Both the position numbers and the translations under genes were made by a program. The notes under the pieces were generated by a model, which saw only the letters and a list, made by a program, of their open reading frames with translations, searched no databases and was not told the DNA's origin. Positions 23,101-33,767 of a stretch of DNA of 64,000 nucleotides are shown here, piece after piece. The stretch's first letter is position 1. Each line of letters opens with the position of its first letter. The stretch is from Adiantum capillus-veneris (Eukaryota > Streptophyta > Polypodiopsida > Polypodiales > Pteridaceae). The stretch lies in the NCBI GenBank assembly GCA_014529385.2, contig CM043966.1, positions 85,059,087-85,123,086 on the forward strand, given 5' to 3'.

Positions 23101-24808
23101 TGATGTGAGGTGAAAACCAAGAATGCTATGATGCCTCTACAGCCCTGGAACACTTCACATCGCCGAAGACGAGCCCTGTAAACCGATTGCAAACACCTGT
23201 AATTAACACCCTATTAATTGCATAAAAACCCCTCTAACTTTGTGTGCACTCTAAACCACTAGAAAAAAACATCGCGGGCACGTACCCTAGCTCGCGTAGA
23301 TATCCGCAGAGTATTCAAATGCTAAAAATAGATGAGAAATGAGATAGATATGGCCTTGCAAAGTTGAAAGGTTCACGAAAAAACTCCAAAATTCAGCTCT
23401 CTGGAAAAAATTCTCCCTCTGCAGGTGTTGCAGCTAAAAACAAGGGGGGCTCTCTCTTTGATTTAATTCATTTAGGGCTTTTTAGACTTGCCTCAACCGT
23501 GTACTTTGGGGCTCTTAGTTTGATTCGAAGGTTTCTTTTGGCAATTTTTGGAAGGGGGACTGCGAAGGTCGGTGGTTAAAAGTCAAAGGGCCCCCTTTTT
23601 TCAAAAAAATCAGGCACATTGGCCTTCTTCCAGGCCACCGCCCACACGCGTGGGGAGTGTGAACAGGGAGGGGGGGCGTGAGAGAGGGGCTCCAAAGCCC
23701 ACGAGCCCAAGGAGCCCAAGTGCCTCAAGCCCTGAGTGTCTCTCTCAAGTGATTCAACCAAAGAGAGTGTCCACTCTCCCCTTTATACCCTTGCATTTGC
23801 CCTTGAGCCCCCCTTTGTGGGATAATTCCCAGCCACATGGCACCCTACTCCATGCTTCCAAACCTCTTCATTCACAAACCTGAATTTTTCACATGAAGGC
23901 CCCTTTCAACTGCAACTTCCCAGGTGCATAATTCATTGCTCCGACCATCAAGTGAGGCGCTAAAAAGCACCACGCGTAGCCCCATGACTTTGACTCTCTC
24001 TAGAATTTTTAATTTAGACATTTCTAAATTAAGTCCATCATTCCCCACCCAGTTGCCTTCTTCATGTGCATCTGCAGCCGCTTACTAAAAGGGAACTGCC
24101 CCACTTAAAATCCACACAGCTCATGATGTAAGCATCCGATTGAAGAGCTGTAAAGCACAACACAGAGACCACAACATGTATTACTTCCAAAAATATTACA
24201 CTCGTTTTTCTCGCATGATAACCCATGATTTTAGCAGTCACTCTTTGCACAGTTCCATTGTACCCAAACCCGAAAACTTCCAGAGCTTGTAAGTATTTTT
24301 CCTTGCACTCCTAATTCCAAATGGAGTTCTAAAACATCCAAGCGGGAGCCCGCAATGGTCAATCCCGCATATTTCTACATTTTTCCACCAAAACATTTAA
24401 GAATTGATAGGGACCTTGGACAAAGCCTATCTTCCAGGAGGTGCCATCTACTGCCCCGATCTCCCATGATCACATAGTAAAGCACAATGTCAAGTCACCA
24501 GCTTCGACTAACTCCAGGACTCCTGATCGAAGCTTCACCAATAAAGTCAACCTGCCAACCAAAAAATAAAGCCTTCACAAGGCCTCCCAACCCCAAACTA
24601 CTAAACCTCCAAATGGGCATATATTGAGATCAAAGTGTCCAACTTCCAGGTTTTAAAACATGACTCATGGCCATCTTTCAGAGGCTCTTCAAGCCCAAAT
24701 CTCCAACACACAAGCATAAAAAAACACCACTTCGTACATCCAAAACTCGCAAAGCCTTTCGTCAAACTACAAGCACTATGTACACTATATACATGAGGGT
24801 AGTTGACA
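23101..24808 (-). repeat. 5' LTR of Gypsy-A
   Basis: About 1708 bp from TGATGTGAGG (23101) to TAGTTGACA (24808) in plus orientation. It is alignable along its length with the Gypsy-B LTR at 28207-29922: shared blocks include AGCTCTCTGGAA, GTGTTGCAGCT, CACATGG, GAGGCGC and the last 35 bases. The divergence is substantial. A minus-strand TATA box lies at 23787-23782 (TATAAAG), so U3 is at the right. Confidence 0.8.
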
Positions 24809-24849
24809 AGCTCTTCTAGCATAATTTTTATTTTATGCTGATCCAAAAA

Positions 24850-27395
24850 ATGCCTGACGACGGCTTTAGAGAAGACCCAGGCCGATTTAGTCATGATGAT
24901 ACAGCGCATCTCCACGTGGTTAGATGCAATGATTGCCAATTCTTCTACTACCCATATTCCTCGCACTAGACGGGAGGCCCCTGCAGCACGGGTGAGCATA
25001 GCCTCACTCGCGGTCACAAGGGTACAAGCCGAGATGCCTATAGGACCGTCCGTAGAGATAACCTCCCCCCTGTTTAAGGACTTAAAGCCACCTAGCTTTG
25101 GAGGGGAGGAAAGAGAGAGGAAGAAGGATTCAGTGAACATGTTCCTAGCGAAGTGGTTAGAGTTGCATGCATTGTGTCAGCAGCCTATAGCCATGTGCAG
25201 CCCGTAGAGGCTAGCCTCTCATTGTCTAGCAAGGCGTACAAGTGGTGGATGAGCTTAATTACTCATCCTACCACTTGGACTAAATTTGAAACAATGTTTC
25301 AAAAATAATTTTTTCCAGCCAATGAGGTGGAGAGAAGCTGGGAGCTATGGAACAAGTGCTCTATGCAAAACAAGTCCTTGGCTCAGTACATCTCAGACTA
25401 TAGGAAGATAGTACTCAAATTAAAAGGAACCGATGCATTCAAGACGCTACAAGGCTTCAAGAGAGGCCTAATAGATGATTATCTTGAGTATGTAGAACCC
25501 TTAGTGCCTAAGGATATTTTTGAGGCTATCAAGTTTGCACAGTTTTATGATGACATCAAACGCCGTGGTGTGTGTAATGGGGCAGGGCAAAGTCGGGATA
25601 AAAAGGGGTTAGGGTTTAAAAGAAAGGGGTTACATAGTGATAAGCCAGGGGAAAGGACAAACAGGGAAATCAAAGTGGTTGTTGGTCTAAAAAATTGCGA
25701 CCTTTAAAGAAAAAGAGAGAGTCTGAAATCCAGAAAAAGGAGCAGTATGTAAAGGTACATAAGGAAAATCGGTACTTTAACTGCAACAAGGTGGGACACA
25801 CCAAAGCCGAGTGTCCAAAACTAAAAGCTTGCACTAGTGGCAGTGAGCCTAAGAGAGATGGCAAATCCTCTAGGCAATTGCATACGGTGCACAAGGTCCC
25901 TCTCGGTTTTGTAGAGTTCAGAGAGGTGACCGTGTCTCATTATGACGAACATCATGTTTGTTCAGTGACACCGACGATGTGGCAGCCGAGCGTAGGTCCC
26001 CACAACATGGTGCGTATGTATGGCACTATAGATTGCCGTAGAGTCACTATCTTTATAGTTGATGGGGCCAATCACAACTTCTTGAACTATTCGTTAGTCA
26101 AGAAGTTAGGTTTGACTCAAACGCTGAGTGATCGTGAGTACACTTTTGGCCTGTCCAACGGTTATGATACGATGGTATGGGATATCATAGTCTTGGGAGA
26201 CCCTTTGACGATCCAGGACTATTAAGCACACTAGACTTTTAGGTTATGCACCTGGCCAAATTAGACGTTTATTTGGGTAGAGAATAGCTTTATGGCTTAT
26301 GCCCTACTCTAGCCCAAAGCTACTTGCACAACATGCTACATTATGAACGTAGAGGTAGAGTAATTACCTTGCAGGGCGACCATAGTGTCCTCGCTACTCC
26401 TCTTATTTCTAGTATGGAGCTTCTTGGTGTAGTTCGTAGAGGCACTAAAGCAGAGGTATATGCTTGTTATTGTCTTTTAAATTATGTTTCCATAGATGAA
26501 ACTAATAAAAATGTTTTTATAGTCGAAACTATAAATGATGTTTGCATAGACAAACAACATAAAAAGGATAGCCTTAGACGAGACCCACTGTTTGAAAACC
26601 CTGTTTGGCATGCATGCGATTCAAAACATAAAAAATCCAAGGCAATAGCGACCCTTAAGAAAAAGTACGTAGATGCTTTAAGAAATTTATTAGAGGAATT
26701 TCAAGATGTACTTTTTGAAGAATTACTCGATGGTTTTCCACCATGAAGAGAAGTGGATCACGGCATCAAAGTTATGATAGGGTCAAAACCTATAAGCAAG
26801 CCTGCTTATAGATTTAGCCACTCCAGTGCATAGGAGGTAGAAAAATAACTAAATGAATATTTGGACAAAGGCTTTATTAGGCCTAGTTCAAGTCCATGGG
26901 CATCGCCCATTCTTCTGGTAAAGAATAAAGATAGATCTATGCATAAGTGCGTAGATTATAGAGCACTCAATCAAATAACAATTAACAAAAAATACCCAAT
27001 GCCGTGTATGGACGAGCTAATTGATCAGCTCTTTGGGTCTAAAGTATTTTCCAAGATGGACCTGAGATCAGGATATCATCAGGTTAGAATCAAGTTAGAA
27101 GATGTTGCAAAGACAGCATCTAGGACCAGTTTTGGGCATTTTGAGTTTTTGGTTATGCCATTTGGACTAATCAATGCTCCAGCGACATTTATGACGTTGA
27201 TGGACAGTGTATTACGTCCATATCTCGGAAAATTCATAGTAGTTTTCGTAGATGACATTCTAGTGTACACTAAGATACAGAAAGAACACTTAGAGCATTT
27301 GCGCTTGGTGTTTGAGTTACTGCGCAAACACAAATTGTTTGCAAAAGAAACAAAATGTGATTTCTTTGAAGAAGAAATACATTATCTCTTACAAA
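24850..27395 (+). mobile_element. Gypsy-D: plus-strand Ty3/Gypsy fragment
   Basis: Gag, zinc knuckle, protease and reverse transcriptase occur in order on the plus strand between the Gypsy-A LTR and the Gypsy-B LTR. No LTRs, RNase H or integrase are visible; it stops just after the reverse transcriptase thumb (about 27395). The family differs from A, B and C (typical FVDDILVYT reverse transcriptase). Confidence 0.82.
24893..26225 (+). pseudogene. Gypsy-D gag and protease
   Basis: Gag blocks are LKPPSFGGEERERKKD (25085-25130) and, after stops and frame changes near 25200-25310, ANEVERSWELWNK and LKLKGTDAFKTLQGFKRGL (Retrotrans_gag type). The knuckle reads YFNCNKVGHTKAEC (25770-25815), with the first Cys replaced by Tyr. 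The protease part (26010-26190) shows VTIFIVDGANHNFLNYSLVKKL, matching the DSGATHNF-type active site with D kept. Translation ends at TAA 26223-26225. Confidence 0.78.
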
Positions 27396-27418
27396 GAGGT
27401 TTCCCCACGACAATATAA
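26324..27418 (+). pseudogene. Gypsy-D reverse transcriptase, 3'-truncated
   Basis: The 26640-26760 lead-in (LEEFQDVLFEEL) is followed by stops. From 26861 a clean reverse transcriptase is read: [62 protein letters not shown] and the active site FVDDILVYT (27244-27270), then [17 protein letters not shown]. The frame leaves homology at about 27390, where the LGHxVS block should come. The remaining codons to the stop are unrelated sequence. Confidence 0.88.
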
Positions 27419-28206
27419 CTACCATTTTCAGATATGAAAGAGTTTCATGCTTTTTCCCTTACAAAATTACTGAAATCTGATTGAAAGTAAATACTACATC
27501 ATTTATGGCTTTAACAGGTAGTTCCATACACACTTGAAGTCTCTTGTCCACTCCACGTACCAAAAATGCTTCATTGACTGGGAGGAACAAGACCCCTCTC
27601 TTCTAGAGTACGTGGATTCTACCTTGCAGCATTGATTTTCAAATGCATCGGATGCATCGTTCTCCAACGAATGGTTGAGAGATACGGCGAAGAATTTCCT
27701 ACAAAACAAAAAGTCGGAAATTTGAAAGGTGGCAAGGATGCAAATCGATAACCCTCATCTTCAAAAGAGAGGAGGACAAATGCACGACCGCAGCTGGACC
27801 TTTGCATTGGACAAAGCATGGAGTGGAGTGAAGCATCGTCAACAAAAGATGATGCTCCACGGAGTGGAGTGGAGCATCGTCAACAAAATACGGCAAGGGT
27901 GGCACAAGTTCCAACGCATTGTCTTTCGGGTGGAAAGGCCCCATGGAAGGACAAGGTGGTAAGTACTCTCGATATTGCAACCTTAGCCAAAATTAGACAA
28001 TAGTCTAGCTAATCATTATTTCTTCCAAGAAACCTTATTGGCATGCGGCCCTTGTTTGCAATGGCAAAGTACCGGTCCAAGCATTTCGAAGCAAAGACGT
28101 GGAAGTGGATGCTTAAGCATGATTACATCACCCAAGAGAAATACATATGGTGCTCAACACATTGACTCACTACAAGAGGTCGCACAGTTTTTGATGCATC
28201 AAGTTT
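27395..28206. other. Unassigned sequence between Gypsy-D and Gypsy-B
   Basis: I recognise no gene. It contains a 27-bp direct repeat (27820-27846 and 27861-27887, GGAGTGGAGTG..CATCGTCAACAAAA, period 41), with an inverted GATGATGCTCCAC between the copies. A short motif CACTACAAGA occurs near 28171, but without subterminal repeats. Confidence 0.5.
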
Positions 28207-29922
28207 TGATGTTGTGGAGTGCAAACAACACAGAAAATGATTGCCTCTATAGCCTTACATGCCTCACATCGTTGGAAACAAAAGCCACAAAGACCTGGAA
28301 ACCACCTGTGACAAACACCTATAAAGATTGGAGAAGAATAGCTCTAACGAGAAACATACTTAGAATTCGGAGAAATTGAGAACATGAGGGCCTCGCGTAA
28401 ATCTCCACAAAGCTGCATTCATATGCTAAATTTCGATAAAAGATGAGCAAGTTACAAACTTTTGAAGTTGAGGAGTATTAATGAAACCTCCAAAAAGAAG
28501 CTCTCTGGAATGCCAAAAAAGATGGCAAGTGTTGCAGCTATTAAAAAGGGAGCTCACTTTTGAATTTTCTTCATTTGGGGCCTTTTGATCTTCTCTCAGC
28601 CGCTGTCATATTTTGGGGCTATCTTTTGATTGGTAAATTTATATGGGTTACTTTTGGAAAGGAAGAAAACTGGTCGGTGGTCAATGCTTTGGAGGCCAAG
28701 GCATTTGCAAAAAATTTGAGCTGTGCCCAAATTGGCTGCCCACGCCCTCGCGTGGGGGGGGGGGGGGGCAGGGGCGTGAGAGAGAAGCTTACGAGTCCTC
28801 TTGGCTCAAGAGAAGAGCTCCCTTTCTTCCCAAATGATTCAAGACAAAGGCTCTCCCATTCCCCCTTATATGCCCTACCCTTGGAGTCCACACCCCCACT
28901 TGTGGGATTAATCCCAGCCACATGGCTTCATCCTCCACCTTCCCGAACTTCTCCACTTTGAAACCTAGCTAATAGTAAATTGTTCCCAGTTCAAGGTGAC
29001 CTCGCGGCATCACAAATTACTGCTCCGGCCATCAAATGAGGCGCCGAAAAGCACCACGCGGAGCCTATGACTTTGGCTATTTTCAAAAATCTCCGACATT
29101 ACTATTTCAACATTTTTCCCAACATGCTGGCCCAGTTGCCTTTTTCACATGCATCTGCAACCACTTACTAAAAGAGGACCGCCCGACTTCAAAAGCACAT
29201 AACTTATGACGTAAGCATCCGATTGAGGAGTTGTAAAGCACAACATGGAGACCCTTGCACAACACAGAGACCCTTGCATATAGTATATCGAAAAATCTTC
29301 CACCTCTTTTTTCTTACACAATAATCCATAATTTTAGCAGTTACACGTTACACATTTCCACCGTACACACATAAAAAACTCCTAGATATCTCAAGTGTTT
29401 TTCCCACACACTTAGACCCAAATGGAGTTCTAAAACAACCCAGCAAGAGCCCACAATGGTCACTCCCGCATATTTTCACATTCTCTCTCCAAAACATTAA
29501 GAAATTGACAGGGACCTTGGACAAAACCGATCTTCTTGGAGGTGCCATCTACTGTCCCGATCTCCCATGATCATACAGTAAAGCATGATGTCAAGCTACC
29601 AGTTTTCACTAACTCCAAAACTCTTAATTCAAGCTTAACCAATAAAGTCAACCTGCCAACCAAAAGACGAAGCCTTCACAAGACCTCCTAACCATTAACT
29701 GCCAAACTTCCAATGGGTATATCTTGAGATCAAAGTGTCTGATTTCTAGGCTTTAAAGCATAACTGATCACCCTCGTGATAGATCAAATTTCAAGAGCAT
29801 CTTTAATCCCAAAATTCCAACACACAAGCATAGAAAAACAAAGCGTCACACATCCAAAACTCACAAAACCTTTCACAAATCTACAAGCACTATGTACACT
29901 ATGTACATGAGGGTAGTTGACA
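28207..29922 (-). repeat. 3' LTR of Gypsy-B
   Basis: About 1716 bp, from a divergent TGATGTTGTGG start to TAGTTGACA. It aligns with the Gypsy-A LTR but has many substitutions and indels; the right end is firm, the left end (28207) approximate. A minus-strand TATA-like TATAAG lies at 28870-28865. Confidence 0.75.
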
Positions 29923-31103
29923 AGCAGAGATTTTTGGGATAAACAATTGTTGTAGTTCATCCCCAAAAATCTTACATAGGTCTGCAAAAATTCCCACATC
30001 TTCCTCTTCCATTGACAGCATATCATCAGTTACAATAGTCATCAAGCGTGCCAAATATTTCTTCAATCTATAACCATTAACCCGATATTTGTGCTCTACT
30101 CCATCCAAATCAACGAACTGATAAGTGCCATTTTCAAACTTGTTCACAACAGCAAAAGGACCTTCCCATTTAATCTGAAATTTCTTCCGAAAAGTATTAT
30201 CCAACTTACTACTGTAACGCAAGACAAGATTACCTTTTTCAATTCTCTTGTCCTTCACACATTCATCAGCTTTCATTTGAGCTTTCTTACATACTTCCTC
30301 ATAGTAATCCAAAGCCAAGATTCTGTCCAGTTGTAAACATTGTAAACTCAACAGCCTTTTCTGCCAAGTGTCACTCTCCTCATCTTCAAGTGACAAAAGC
30401 TTAAGGGCAGGAATTTCAACTTCAATAGGCAATAAATCTTCCTTGCCATACACTAGATGATATGGAGAAAAAATTGTACTTGTTTTGACAGCAGTCCTAT
30501 ATGCCCATAAAGCACAAGGTAACTTAGAATCCCAAGTTTCCCATGTGTCTGAGTCATCTTTGTCAAGACTTTGACCAACTCTCGATTAAATCTCTCATTA
30601 AGACCATTACACTGTGGATAATAAGGAGTATTGTATCTGTGTTCTATATTGAGCTCCTTGCACAAAAAATCAAACATTTCACCTCTGAATCCTGGTCCTC
30701 TATCAGAAAGTAACTCCAATGGCACACCAAATTTATAGCATATACACTCATATACAAATTTTCCCATTTCCTTATTATTAATTTGTTTAACAGCTTTAGC
30801 CTCTGGCCAACGTGATAAATAATCCACTGCCATCAAAATGTAGGCATTTCTCTTTCTAGTTATGGGTAACGGGCCAATAGCATCAAGACCCCACTTCTCA
30901 AACACATCAAAAGCCAAAATTGTCTTACGCAACTCGGGTTTTAAAATTCTTTTCCCCGTTCTTTGACAAGATAAACAGGACCTGCACCAGTGATTCACAT
31001 CCCGCTGAATACTTGGCCAAACATAGTCTTCCTGTAATATTGTATGCAGCATAATCTTCATGGCAAAATGACCTCCACAAGAGCCTTCATGATTTTCTTC
31101 CAA
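29923..31103 (-). pseudogene. Gypsy-B integrase
   Basis: The zinc domain shows H and C pairs (EENHEGSCGGHFAMKIM ... CRSCLSCQR). The core has LDAIGPLPITRKRN, LLSDRGPGFRGEM and QCNGLNERFNREL, with all three acidic positions kept. A frame change at about 30540 precedes the C-terminal part (30453 down): YGKEDLLPIEVEIPAL, DKRIEKGNLVLRY and KWEGPFAVVNKFENGTY, the GPF/Y module. The frame closes near the LTR. One frameshift is the main damage here. Confidence 0.88.
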
Positions 31104-33767
31104 AATTTTATATATCTCCTCTTTCTAGGGTACACGACGCAATACTAAATCATTTTCCTTCATATAAAGCACCTCAGCAAGCATCTTATACTTTTTGGCC
31201 GTTCTCACAAAGGCATACTTCTTTTATGATGGTAAATCCGTAGGTAAATTGTCAGTCAACAAAAAATCCACTTCCTTTGATAGCACTTCCCTTCCATGAT
31301 ATAAAGGTGCATCAGCTTTCAACACAAACACACAAGTAATCATTTTCTAGGTTGCCTCATGAGCTTCTTCATTTTGAGACCTATCAATGTGCTGTAAACT
31401 CCATGCTTCAAACTTCTTAAGCAATTTATTGTTTGACCTTAAAGCACAAATTCTTCAATTTAGGGTTTTTATTTTCCATACTCCCAACATTTGTTTTACA
31501 ACCAATAAGGCATCACCTTTAATCTGCAAGCGTTTAATCCCCAACTATAAACAGATGTATAATCCACTCTCAAGGGCCATGTATTTTGCTTCATTGTTAC
31601 TCCTAGCATCAAACTTTAACCCTTGTTTCCTCACAAGATTTCCTTGTGCATCATATATAACAATCCCCCCCGATGTAGCATCATGAATTTTTTGATAAGA
31701 ACCATCAAATAGCAGTAATAAAGCATAAAAAATAGCAGGAGTTTCCACCTTTTTTCTTTGTATCACCTCTTCTTTTACTAAGACGGGAGTCTCTTTATAA
31801 GTAAGCAAATCAGCTAAAGTAGCTCGAGTACTCTCTTCCACCAAAAATGCAAACTAAAATTCCTATAATTCAATAACCCATTGCATCACTGTTTTTGGTA
31901 TGTTTGAGTTATTAAACAACTGTGGAAGCAAAGTATAACTGGTAAGGAAAGTGAATGGCTTTTGCAGTAAGTAATGCCCGAATCTTCTACAAGCATAAAC
32001 CATACTTATCATCATCAGCTCAATCTCAAAGTAATTTCTCTCATGAGGAGTCTTCACTCTACTAGCGTAGTAAACTGGCTTCATATATTGTGACTCCTTG
32101 CCTCTTTGTAACAGCATAGCTCCAATCACATCATGTCCTACTGATGGATTGACATAAAAGTACTTTTCCCAATTTGGAGTTTGCATAATAGGAAGTGTAC
32201 TCAAAACCTCTTTGACCTTTTCAAAAACCTCTTCACAACTATATGACCACTCCAATGGATCATTCTTGGCCACTTGCTGTAACGGATATAGTAACTGTGA
32301 TACCAAAGGTATGAACCGTGTCAAATATTTGACCTTCTGAATGAAAGTGGCCAACTGTCTAGTGTCCTTTGGGAATGACAACAACAACAAAGCTTCCACC
32401 TTCTCTGGGTCTACTTCAATTCCATTTTCTGAAATTACATGACCTAAAAACTTAACCCTTGGCTGTGCCAAATGGAATTTCTTAGGGTTTAACTGACCCC
32501 CACACTCATCATACCTGGCAAATATCATCTCTAACTTTTGAACATGTTCCTTTCATGAACCATACACACAAAAGTCATCAATGAACCCCTTGACGAACTT
32601 CCCAAGAAAAGGAGTTAAAACCCAATCCACCTTCTGTTCAAAAGCTCTTGGCCCATTTGTAAGCCCACAATGAAGACAACAAAAACAAAAACAACCATAA
32701 GGGGTGACGAAAGTAGTCTTCTTTCTGTCTTCAAGAGCAAGGATAAGTTGGAAATATCCTGAATAACCATCACACACACTGTATCTTTCAAAACCAGCCA
32801 CTTCAACCAAGAGTTGATCAATAAAGGTTGAAGGGTAAGGATCCTTCTTGGTCACTGCATTCAATGGTTTGTAGTCAGTGCAAACCCTCCAACTCCCATC
32901 TTTCTTTGGAGTGACCACTACAGGGCTCACCCACTCAACATTTTCAACTGGAACAATAAAGCCTGCATCCAACAGTTTATATGTTTCCTCTTTCAAGGCA
33001 TTAATTTGCTCCTTACCCATCCTTCTCATTTTTTGTCTCACTGGCTTTGCTCCTTCAATCAACTCAATTTTCATTGGATCCCCAACAAACCCCTGATCTC
33101 TTGATACGAGGTGATGAAAAGATTTTGAAATTTGTCCAATATTGTCAAATACTCTCTTCTCTCTTCTTGTGTTAGATCAACACTCAACATGTTTTGGATG
33201 AACCCTTTCTTCACAGATAACTCCTGCTTAGGTTGCATCAAGTCTTCAAGTTGTTCCAAACGGCTTGAAGCATTTATGTCTTCTGACACTTGCAACACTT
33301 TACTAGCTTCTTTCTTCTCCTCATCTAACAGTAAGAATGATACCTCGCCTTCATCATTGGAACAAGAAGTAGCTCTACTCTTTGAATCCTCTGAGCTTTC
33401 TTCACTGGAGATATCAGACTCATCATCTTCACTCATCTCTTCTAATGCCAAAGGCTGCTTTGGTAGTCATATCAAACACCTTCTTCTCCCCTTTCTTACT
33501 GTATATAGTGATCGTGCCTTTGCCCCAATCCTGCATTGCACTAACTGCTCTTAACCAAGGTCATCCCAAAATGAGAGGAAAAGCTCCCAATCCTGTTGGC
33601 ATAACATGAAAGTTCACCAAAACCTTCACATTAAAGACATCAACCTCCAAACTTTTGATTACCCCCAAACACTTCACTGTGGCGTGATTAGCTAGTAAAA
33701 TTTTGAATCCAGTGTCCCTTGCTACTTCTCCCTCGTCAACAGGCGCATCTCCCAGCCATGCTCGCAC
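31104..33767 (-). pseudogene. Gypsy-B protease part, reverse transcriptase and two RNase H domains
   Basis: 33767-33450 holds the retropepsin C-terminal half (VKCLGVIKSLEVDV, FPLILG). 33451-33080 holds a Ser/Glu/Asp-rich linker. 33074-32553 holds the reverse transcriptase (WVSPVVVTPKKDGSWRV, YSGYFQLILALED, FIDDFCVYGS), ended by a TGA where Arg is expected. 32528-31863 holds the connection and RNase H (FLGHVISENGIEVDPEKV, YASRVKTPHERNYF). 31844-31460 holds the second, archaeal-type RNase H (LLLFDGSYQKIHD, SNNEAKYMALESGL). Stops near 32555, 31860, 31545 and 31120 break the frame. Dual RNase H marks the Tat lineage. Confidence 0.85.

Larger units (their letters stand above)
7361..24808 (-). mobile_element. 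Gypsy-A: Tat-type Ty3/Gypsy element, nested and 3'-truncated
   Basis: Reading leftward: 5' LTR (24808-23101), primer site (23097-23086), gag (22790-21750), protease area (21263-20907), reverse transcriptase, RNase H and a second RNase H (15469-13756), integrase start (13731-13360) and integrase core (7857-7397). Two Copia elements (15672-20901 and 7858-13359) interrupt it; removing them rejoins the protein blocks. The integrase C-terminus and 3' LTR are missing at the junction with Gypsy-C. Numerous stops and frameshifts mark it as non-functional. Its close relative, Gypsy-B, lies at 28207-33720. Confidence 0.85.
28207..33720 (-). mobile_element. Gypsy-B: Tat-type Ty3/Gypsy element, 5'-truncated
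   Basis: It comprises a 3' LTR (28207-29922), integrase, two RNase H domains, reverse transcriptase and half a protease on the minus strand. The copy stops within the protease at about 33720; gag, primer site and 5' LTR are missing. Protein blocks match Gypsy-A almost domain for domain, so A and B are members of one family. Confidence 0.85.

Noticed and set aside
23548-23883. 111-codon frame in the Gypsy-A LTR
   Set aside because: It lies wholly within the LTR, opposite to the element orientation, is Pro/Ser-rich by composition and is not conserved in the Gypsy-B LTR.
28171-28185. CACTACAAGAGG as the left end partner of the CACTA-like terminus at 39382
   Set aside because: No GCGACG subterminal repeats follow it, the flanking triplets do not match, and several independent elements lie between.
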